Of a stretch of 8,256 nt of DNA, positions 1 to 5,866 are shown piece by piece (position 1 is the stretch's first letter; each line of letters opens with the position of its first letter). This DNA comes from Rikenellaceae bacterium (GTDB taxonomy: Bacteria > Bacteroidota > Bacteroidia > Bacteroidales > UBA932), in contig DOSU01000096.1 in the NCBI GenBank assembly GCA_003513895.1, positions 863 through 9,118 on the forward strand, in the 5' to 3' direction. Both the position numbers and the translations under genes were made by a program. The notes beneath the pieces are model-generated. The model ran no database searches. It saw only the letters and a list, made by a program, of their open reading frames with translations, and had not been told where the DNA came from.

Positions 1-2
1 CG

Positions 3-50
3 GAAGAGCGCGACACTTATCAGTCCCGCCTGTTCAAGCCTCTTAATTAA
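3..50 (+). CDS. Possible 3' end of an unidentified gene
   Basis: Reading the plus strand from position 3 gives fifteen codons, EERDTYQSRLFKPLN, then a TAA stop at 48-50. The mix of charged and polar residues looks like a real protein C-terminus, and a gene ending here would converge on the metallopeptidase gene with a 13-nt gap. The piece is too short to name. One other frame stops at 44-46, and the third runs on antisense through the peptidase, so neither is more attractive. This is inference from amino-acid texture only; the stretch 1-63 could equally be non-coding. Confidence 0.3.
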   Translation, partial: EERDTYQSRLFKPLN

Positions 51-63
51 ATTCCTTTTTGTA

Positions 64-2094
64 TTAGTCTTCCAGCATAGGCTTTGTGGAAATTTTCTCT
101 CCAACGGCCTCCATCATCCACTGCTGAGGTGTAAGATTTCCGAGAGAATAAATTCTCATTACCTCTTTTGTCCAGTCTTTTCCTGCATAGAATTTCTCAA
201 GCTGGTACTCGATTATGTGCCCGAAAGGATAGTTAGCCAGGTAAAGAGGAGAATTAATCATATGTGAATAAATTGCCAGCAGCGGAGAGTCTTTTCCTCC
301 CAGTACCGGTTCGTAATATTTATTCCAGACATCTTTCGCAATTGAAATTACAGCGTCTTTAAGCTGGGCCGGAGTTGCGTCCGGGTTTGCATACAACCAT
401 TTCCATACATTCATATCCACAAGGGCAACGCCCATGATTTCGTATGAACCCCAAAAAATATCGAGTTCGGTCATCTTTGCCTGAGCGTCATCTGCCGGTT
501 TATAGCCAAGCAGCGTAAGGTCCCTTTTCTGAAAAACAAATGCATTCGCCTCTGTAAAAGCAGTATTTGGAACACCGTTAAGAATATAAAAGTCTACATC
601 CCTCATGCTTATTGTCTGTTCTACATTATGTCCCAATTCATGGACTGCAATGTTGAATCCCTTATAATCCATTCCTCCCGGTGATAGTCTGGTCCTGAGG
701 CGGGCAACATCATCTTTTGAGGAAGCGCCCCATGCATGCCCCGATCCTCTTGCTGCTTCTACAACAATTGCATCGCCAAGCTGAGCCGATTTTTCAGCCG
801 GGAAACCGAATTTTATGAGCATGTTCGGTATATCTTTATCAAAAGCCCCGGCATTGGGATAAAGTATTTTAGTCTTAGCTGTGAGCAGCTCTTCAGAAAT
901 TGAGCTTCTCGATTTGAAACCGTCATACCAGATATCATAAGGTTCGAGTGACCGGCCTAAACGATTTTTAATGATTTCGGCAACTTTTTTAACCTTAGGC
1001 GAGCTCACATATTCAATAAACAACTTCTCAATATCTTCCTGCTTTATTTGCATTCCACCTTCAAATGCTCTTTTTATTGCTGTTGGATATGCGAATGAGT
1101 ATATATCCATAGCTTTCTGGGCTTTAAACTGGTCGAGGAGAATTTCATATCTTTTAGTTCCCTCCTGCTTTACCTCTTCGGCCGCTTCGCCTTTGGCAAT
1201 TGTATTTGTATACGGATTCCAGTCATAATCGGGATTGTTTATCACCTGTTGAGGAATAGTCTGCTCCACAATGTGCAGCATAACCTTGTAAATCATCTTC
1301 TGCTTTTCAATGTTATTTGGAACAGGAGCATAGTTGGACTTTAACTCATCTCTTAAGTTCCAGTGACTAAGCAGCTTCATCTCCTGAGGGAAAAGTTTCT
1401 CGCCTTTTTCGTTTAAAAGATGACCCATCATGATATTGTACTCGGCAATATAACTCTCTGCCCTCATCTCGGCATCGGCTACAAGCTGTTTAACGGCTGC
1501 AGGCGGTTTAGGAGTAAAAATATCTCCCATTCTGGCATAGGCCCAGTCCAGCCTGCTCCATCCAGAACCAAGGCTATCCTTTTCTTCCAGTGTGTAGAAC
1601 GGGAAATTTAGAATAGTTATAAAGGCAATTTTGTTGCTGTAAAAATCTTCTGTTACATGCCCCGATGGATCGTAGGCACCAAGAATATAATCTACGGAAG
1701 TAAGTGGTTTACCGTCTAAATGCAGCGGCATTTTAAGCTTAACACTCATTTTATTGTACTCTCCCCATACCGATTCAAAAGCAACTGAAAGCTTATCAAA
1801 AAGTTCTCTCCTTTTTTCCGGCGAGGAAGCATAATTTTCAATGCAAAAAGCAGTAAAATCTTTTTCGGAACCAAATTCGGATTTCCATTGCTGCGCTGCC
1901 TGTTTTACCCCTGTTGCCATAAGTTCGGGAGAGAAAATGTCCGGGACACTATCCCTTATTTTCTCAATCGTGGAATTCACTACTTTTTCGCTGATGTTGG
2001 ACATGTCTCCTACATTTGTTGTTTTTGCCGGGCCGTCGCAAGATATTGCTCCTATTATAATCGCCGGTAAATAAAGAAAAAATCTCTTATTCAT
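64..2094 (-). CDS. Lipoprotein, predicted zinc metallopeptidase (HEXXH + Glu, gluzincin type)
   Basis: Encodes a 676-residue exported protein. The start at 2094 (MNKRFFLYLPAIIIGAISC) is preferred over an in-frame ATG ten codons upstream because it gives a compact lipoprotein signal with Cys19 as the lipidation site. After Cys19 there is no acid-rich surface-export signal, so a periplasm-facing lipoprotein is the simplest guess. The catalytic signature is HELGH at residues 485-489: His485 and His489 would bind zinc and Glu486 would be the general base. Glu515 in FTEANAF, 26 residues later, suits the third zinc ligand. This spacing resembles M3-type peptidases (thimet oligopeptidase), and a C-terminal NYPFGHIIEY stretch (His626) sits where M3 enzymes carry substrate-binding His/Tyr residues. 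The N-terminal half is mostly helical-looking. I do not recognise the exact family, and the substrate is unknown; peptide degradation in the periplasm is inference. It is transcribed away from guaB. Confidence 0.85.
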   Translation of the reverse strand: MNKRFFLYLPAIIIGAISCDGPAKTTNVGDMSNISEKVVNSTIEKIRDSVPDIFSPELMATGVKQAAQQWKSEFGSEKDFTAFCIENYASSPEKRRELFDKLSVAFESVWGEYNKMSVKLKMPLHLDGKPLTSVDYILGAYDPSGHVTEDFYSNKIAFITILNFPFYTLEEKDSLGSGWSRLDWAYARMGDIFTPKPPAAVKQLVADAEMRAESYIAEYNIMMGHLLNEKGEKLFPQEMKLLSHWNLRDELKSNYAPVPNNIEKQKMIYKVMLHIVEQTIPQQVINNPDYDWNPYTNTIAKGEAAEEVKQEGTKRYEILLDQFKAQKAMDIYSFAYPTAIKRAFEGGMQIKQEDIEKLFIEYVSSPKVKKVAEIIKNRLGRSLEPYDIWYDGFKSRSSISEELLTAKTKILYPNAGAFDKDIPNMLIKFGFPAEKSAQLGDAIVVEAARGSGHAWGASSKDDVARLRTRLSPGGMDYKGFNIAVHELGHNVEQTISMRDVDFYILNGVPNTAFTEANAFVFQKRDLTLLGYKPADDAQAKMTELDIFWGSYEIMGVALVDMNVWKWLYANPDATPAQLKDAVISIAKDVWNKYYEPVLGGKDSPLLAIYSHMINSPLYLANYPFGHIIEYQLEKFYAGKDWTKEVMRIYSLGNLTPQQWMMEAVGEKISTKPMLED

Positions 2095-2111
2095 ATTACT
2101 GTATTTGACCC

Positions 2112-2119
2112 CTAATATA
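2112..2119 (-). promoter_or_regulatory. Candidate -7 box for the metallopeptidase lipoprotein gene
   Basis: On the minus strand the sequence reads TATATTAG, one mismatch from the Bacteroidota -7 consensus TAnnTTTG. It would start transcription about 12 nt before the ATG at 2094. No matching TTTG element is visible at the expected -33 distance, so the call is weak. Confidence 0.3.
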
Positions 2120-2132
2120 ACCAATTTTTATC

Positions 2133-2140
2133 TATCTTTG
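2133..2140 (+). promoter_or_regulatory. Predicted -7 promoter box for guaB and the downstream operon
   Basis: TATCTTTG is an exact match to TAnnTTTG, the -7 element used by the primary sigma factor of Bacteroidota. It lies 20 nt before the guaB ATG, implying a very short leader of roughly 10-15 nt, which is A-rich (run of A at 2149-2156) and lacks a Shine-Dalgarno motif, as is usual in this phylum. A TTTG at 2104-2107 could serve as the -33 element, but its 25-nt gap is longer than typical. With such a short leader, there is no room for a riboswitch. Confidence 0.65.
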
Positions 2141-2160
2141 TTGATTATAAAAAAAACACC

Positions 2161-3630
2161 ATGTACTCATTAGCCAACAAAACTATTCATGAGGGACTTA
2201 CATTTGACGATGTATTGCTAATCCCTGCAAGAAGTGAGGTTCTTCCCCGGGAAGTAGATGTTACAACACAATTTTCCCGGAATATAAAAATTTGCTCTCC
2301 AATTGTATCCGCCGCTATGGACACCGTTACGGAGGCAGCAATGGCTATTGAGATGGCAAGAGAGGGCGGGATTGGCGTTATTCACAAGAATATGCCTATT
2401 GAAATGCAGATGGAACATATCCGCAAGGTAAAGAGAGCGGAGAATGGCATGATATACGATCCTATTACTATCCATAGAGATTCAACCGTAGGTAATGCCC
2501 AGATGCTCATGTCCGAGAATAAAATTGGCGGAATTCCTGTAGTTGATGAAAAGAGAAGACTTGTTGGAATTGTAACCAACAGGGACCTTCGTTTCATAGA
2601 CAATCCAAAGACACTCATCGATGAGGTCATGACAAAAGAGAATCTGATTACCGCAGTTAAGGGAACCGACCTTCAGCAGGCCAGTGCAATTCTCAAGCAG
2701 TATAAAATAGAGAAGTTGCCGGTTGTAGATGAGAACAGAGTTTTGATAGGACTTCTCACCTTCAAGGATATCACGAAGATAAAAGACAATCCAAACGCAA
2801 GCAAGGACGAAAAGGGACGGCTGAGAGTTGCTGCTGCAGTTGGGATTGGTGCAGATACAATTCTAAAGGTAGAGAAACTTCTTTCTGTAGGGATAGATGC
2901 AGTTGTTGTTGATACAGCACACGGGCATAGTATTTATGTGCTTGAAACAATAAGAAAAGTAAAAGCTGCTTTTCCAAAACTGGATGTAATTGCCGGAAAC
3001 ATCGCTACCGGAGATGCCGCAAGGGCACTTGCCGAATGCGGAGTTGACGGTGTGAAAGTGGGGATAGGTCCCGGATCTATTTGCACAACAAGGGTTGTAA
3101 CAGGTGTTGGTGTTCCTCAGCTTACTGCAATAATGCTTGCAGCAGAAGCTTTGAAGGGCACAGGTATTCCAATTATCGCCGACGGAGGAATAAGATACTC
3201 CGGAGACATTGTAAAAGCACTGGCAGGCGGAGCCAGCACAATTATGGCAGGGTCTTTGTTTGCAGGAGTAGAGGAGTCGCCGGGAGAGACAATAATTCTT
3301 AACGGAAGGAAGTTTAAAACATACCGGGGAATGGGCTCGCTTGAAGCAATGCAACAGGGATCCAAAGACAGATACTTCCAGGACATGGAAGAAGATATTA
3401 AGAAGCTTGTGCCGGAAGGCATTGTGGCTCAGGTACCTTACAAAGGGACGCTCACCGAAGTTATTTATCAGCTTGTGGGAGGTCTCCGTGCAGGGATGGG
3501 ATATTGCGGAGCTAAAAACATCGAAGCTCTCCGTGAAGCCCAGTTTGTACGGGTAACTGCTGCCGGTGTAGTAGAGAACCACCCTCACGATGTTACAATC
3601 ACCAGAGAGTCTCCCAACTACAGCCGTTAA
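2161..3630 (+). CDS. guaB: Inosine-5'-monophosphate dehydrogenase
   Basis: Cytosolic enzyme that oxidises IMP to XMP with NAD+, the committed step towards GMP. At 489 residues it is the usual length for bacterial IMPDH. It opens with the family hallmark GLTFDDVLLIP. The TIM barrel is interrupted at about residues 97-215 by two CBS domains (PVVD appears in each), which in this family bind adenine/guanine nucleotides and control activity. The catalytic loop GIGPGSICTTR places the thiolate nucleophile at Cys308. DGGIRYSGD at 341-349 is the phosphate-binding stretch, YRGMGSLEAM at 388-397 is the following conserved segment, and the mobile flap carries the Arg404-Tyr405 pair that activates water. 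All key residues are present, so the enzyme should be active. It is the first gene of a tight plus-strand cluster, 15 nt upstream of the next start, and is probably driven by the promoter at 2133-2140. Confidence 0.98.
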   Translation: MYSLANKTIHEGLTFDDVLLIPARSEVLPREVDVTTQFSRNIKICSPIVSAAMDTVTEAAMAIEMAREGGIGVIHKNMPIEMQMEHIRKVKRAENGMIYDPITIHRDSTVGNAQMLMSENKIGGIPVVDEKRRLVGIVTNRDLRFIDNPKTLIDEVMTKENLITAVKGTDLQQASAILKQYKIEKLPVVDENRVLIGLLTFKDITKIKDNPNASKDEKGRLRVAAAVGIGADTILKVEKLLSVGIDAVVVDTAHGHSIYVLETIRKVKAAFPKLDVIAGNIATGDAARALAECGVDGVKVGIGPGSICTTRVVTGVGVPQLTAIMLAAEALKGTGIPIIADGGIRYSGDIVKALAGGASTIMAGSLFAGVEESPGETIILNGRKFKTYRGMGSLEAMQQGSKDRYFQDMEEDIKKLVPEGIVAQVPYKGTLTEVIYQLVGGLRAGMGYCGAKNIEALREAQFVRVTAAGVVENHPHDVTITRESPNYSR

Positions 3631-3645
3631 AGAGAATTTCTTTAC

Positions 3646-4500
3646 ATGAAAAAAATAATTTTAATTGCCTTGGCCTTTCTTGCAGTTTCATGCAAATACC
3701 TGGAACGTAGTACCGGTGATGCAGTTGTTGCGGAGGTGGGGAAAAACAAACTTTACGAGTCGGAGATCCGGGCACTAATACCTCCCGGCAAATCACCTGC
3801 AGACAGTCTGGAGATACTCAACCAGTATATAAACAGATGGGCCATTAAACATCTACTTATTACAAAAGCAGAGAGCGAACTTTCCAGTAACGACAAAGAT
3901 GTTTCGCAAGAACTGGATGAATACCGGTCTTCTCTTTTAATGTACCGGTTTGAGAAGATGTATATAGATCAGAGGCTCGATACCGTAATTACAGAGTCGG
4001 AGTGCCGGGATTATTACGAAAAGAACTCCTCCAATTTTATTTTAACAAATTCTGTGGTTAAAGCCAGGTTTGCAAAAATATCTTCAACATCTCCCAACCT
4101 GGAAAGGCTTAAAAGGATATATAAAGCCGAAAGCATAGAAGATGTGGAAGAATTTGAAAGGCTTTGCTACTCTTCTGCCGATAAGTACAATAACTTCAAC
4201 AACGAATGGATTGATTTATCTGTCGTTGCCAAAGAGATTCCACTGGACATATCTGCCTCCGAAAAGGAAATCTCATCAAAATCCACAATAGAAACAAGTG
4301 ATTCTCTATACACATATCTTGTATTCTTTCCCGAAAAGATCCGGACGGACGAAAAGGCTCCGTTCGAATACTACAGGACAAGAATAAAAGAGATTATTTT
4401 AAGCAAAAGAAAACAGGATCTAATTGTAAAACTTGAACAGGACCTCATTCGGGAAGGACTTGACGAAAACTACCTTAAAACCAACATTAACAGAAAGTAA
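3646..4500 (+). CDS. SurA-like lipoprotein lacking a recognisable parvulin domain
   Basis: Encodes 284 residues. The N-terminus MKKIILIALAFLAVSC is a lipoprotein signal with Cys16 as the lipidated residue, followed by Lys-Tyr-Leu, so there is no acidic surface-export signal; a periplasmic location is likely. Residues about 26-130 follow the SurA N-terminal chaperone pattern: a VAEVGKNKLYESEIRALIP opening, then helices and a YYEKNSSNFIL segment. Residues about 240-284 (PFEYYRTRIKEIILSKRKQ onward) fit the C-terminal helix that packs against that domain in the PpiC/SurA fold. Between them, where a parvulin isomerase domain would sit, I find no xRHIL or GGxLG-like motif, so catalytic prolyl isomerase activity is doubtful. 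A chaperone role for outer-membrane proteins, perhaps as partner of the next gene product, is inference from fold and context. There is no terminator or promoter before it in the 15-nt gap after guaB, and its stop is 1 nt from the next ATG. Confidence 0.85.
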   Translation: MKKIILIALAFLAVSCKYLERSTGDAVVAEVGKNKLYESEIRALIPPGKSPADSLEILNQYINRWAIKHLLITKAESELSSNDKDVSQELDEYRSSLLMYRFEKMYIDQRLDTVITESECRDYYEKNSSNFILTNSVVKARFAKISSTSPNLERLKRIYKAESIEDVEEFERLCYSSADKYNNFNNEWIDLSVVAKEIPLDISASEKEISSKSTIETSDSLYTYLVFFPEKIRTDEKAPFEYYRTRIKEIILSKRKQDLIVKLEQDLIREGLDENYLKTNINRK

Positions 4501-4501
4501 A

Positions 4502-5866
4502 ATGAAAAAAGTATTATATACTCTCTCTGCACTCATTATGATTGCTTCTGCAACAACTCTTCAGGCACAAAAATATCCCGGTGGTCTGATAGACAAAACA
4601 GTTGCACTTATCGGAAACGATATGATTCAATTGTCTTCAATAGAGGCTGAGGTTCAGATGATGATGGTTCAGGGTGTGACTTCCGATAAGAACATCCGCT
4701 GCGAAATTTTAGAAAACATGCTCACTCACAAGCTTTTTCTTACGCAGGCCAGGCTTGACAGCATTAATGTGAGTGCCGAAAATCTTGAAGGAGAAGTAAA
4801 CAGTCGTATTCAGCAGGTGCTTACCCAGCTTGGCGGGGAAAAAGCTGTTGAAGAGTATTTCAAGAAACCGCTTTACAAAATAAAACAAGAATGGAGAGAA
4901 GCTCTTAAAGAGCAGCTTCTGGCGCAGGAAATGCAAAAAAAGGTAGCTCAGGGAGCACCTGCCCTCACCCCTTCGGATGTTGAGAATTTTTTTGATAACG
5001 CACCAAAAGATTCACTTCCAATAATTTCAACTCAGTATCAACTCAAACAGATTGTTCTCTATCCAAAAAAAGAGGATGCAGTAATGGCCGTGAAAGAAAA
5101 GCTGCTTGAATTCCGTGACAGGGTAATGAAAGGTCAAAAATTCAGCAATCTGGCTACAATATATTCCCAGGATCCGGGCAGTGCAATCAAAGGTGGAGAA
5201 TTAAGGATGGCTTCAAAACAACTCTACTGGCCTGCCTTTTCCGATGCGGCAATGTCTCTTAAACCCGGACAAGTATCACAGATAGTGGAGACTCCGGACG
5301 GATTTCACCTTATTCAGCTAATCGAAAGAGACGGAGATATGTTTAATGCAAGGCATATCCTTCTCAAACCAATTTATACTTCCGAAGACAGGACAAAAGC
5401 GTTCGTAAAGCTGGACAGCATAAAAACGCTTATTGTATCGGACTCCATAAAATTTGAAGATGCAGCTCGCAAATATTCTCAGGATCCTAAAACTTTTATA
5501 AACGGAGGGCTTCTTTCCGAAGAGAATTCCGGTTCTTCTTTTTTCGAAAAGGATTTGCTTAAACCCACCGATTATGCCATTTTAAAAGACATGAAAGTGG
5601 GAGATGTATCCGATCCTTTTGAATCAAGCGACAACGAAGGGAGAAGCGGGAATACAGTTTACAAGATAATCAAACTTGTTAAGGTAATCCCTTCACATGT
5701 TGCAAGCTACAAAGATGACTTTAATGTGCTTTTGACCGAAGCAAAAAACAAAGCATCCCTCGAGGAGATAGACAAGTTTGTTGTCAAAAAACAGGCCAGC
5801 ACATTTATTCGCATAGACCCTATGTTCGCAAAGTGTCCCTTTAAGCGCGAGGGTTGGATTAAATAA
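4502..5866 (+). CDS. SurA-like periplasmic peptidyl-prolyl isomerase with two parvulin-type domains
   Basis: Encodes 454 residues. The start at 4502 is chosen over an in-frame ATG at 4433 because it places a clean signal peptide at the N-terminus (MKKVLYTLSALIMIASATTLQA, cleavage predicted after Ala22) and leaves 1 nt after the upstream stop; the longer version would overlap the previous gene and bury the signal. The mature protein shows the SurA N-terminal chaperone domain (about 30-165), a first parvulin-like domain (about 176-278, with KGGELRM and DGFHLIQL) and a second one (about 280-400, opening ARHILLKP with His285 and containing NGGLLSEE). In the first domain the position of that His is Gln183, so it may be catalytically weak while domain two keeps it. 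SurA proteins escort unfolded outer-membrane proteins across the periplasm to the BAM complex and isomerise X-Pro bonds. The stop overlaps the next start by one base (TAATG). Confidence 0.93.
   Translation: MKKVLYTLSALIMIASATTLQAQKYPGGLIDKTVALIGNDMIQLSSIEAEVQMMMVQGVTSDKNIRCEILENMLTHKLFLTQARLDSINVSAENLEGEVNSRIQQVLTQLGGEKAVEEYFKKPLYKIKQEWREALKEQLLAQEMQKKVAQGAPALTPSDVENFFDNAPKDSLPIISTQYQLKQIVLYPKKEDAVMAVKEKLLEFRDRVMKGQKFSNLATIYSQDPGSAIKGGELRMASKQLYWPAFSDAAMSLKPGQVSQIVETPDGFHLIQLIERDGDMFNARHILLKPIYTSEDRTKAFVKLDSIKTLIVSDSIKFEDAARKYSQDPKTFINGGLLSEENSGSSFFEKDLLKPTDYAILKDMKVGDVSDPFESSDNEGRSGNTVYKIIKLVKVIPSHVASYKDDFNVLLTEAKNKASLEEIDKFVVKKQASTFIRIDPMFAKCPFKREGWIK

Noticed and set aside
1..60. Plus-strand frame 1 reads LISPACSS, recalling the LLSPACASF motif near the MurD C-terminus
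   Set aside because: The frame then runs on antisense through the peptidase gene without a stop where MurD would end, and the residues after the motif do not match MurD.
2095..2124. Upstream ATG for the metallopeptidase (ten extra residues)
   Set aside because: The extra residues would precede a ready-made lipoprotein signal and would use part of the predicted promoter region as coding sequence.
2863..3588. A 241-codon open frame on the minus strand within guaB
   Set aside because: It lies wholly antisense to a textbook guaB with all catalytic residues. Its translation is rich in Cys, Ser, Tyr and His with no recognisable domain, as expected of a shadow frame.
3628..3644. Inverted repeat TAAAGA / TCTTTA between guaB and the next gene
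   Set aside because: Six A/U-rich pairs with a 5-nt loop, no GC pairs beyond one, and no T-run after it. Too weak to be a terminator, and the 15-nt gap argues for co-transcription.
4433..4501. An upstream in-frame start that would lengthen the SurA-like protein by 23 residues
   Set aside because: The extension overlaps the end of the lipoprotein gene in another frame and would bury the clear signal peptide that begins at 4502.
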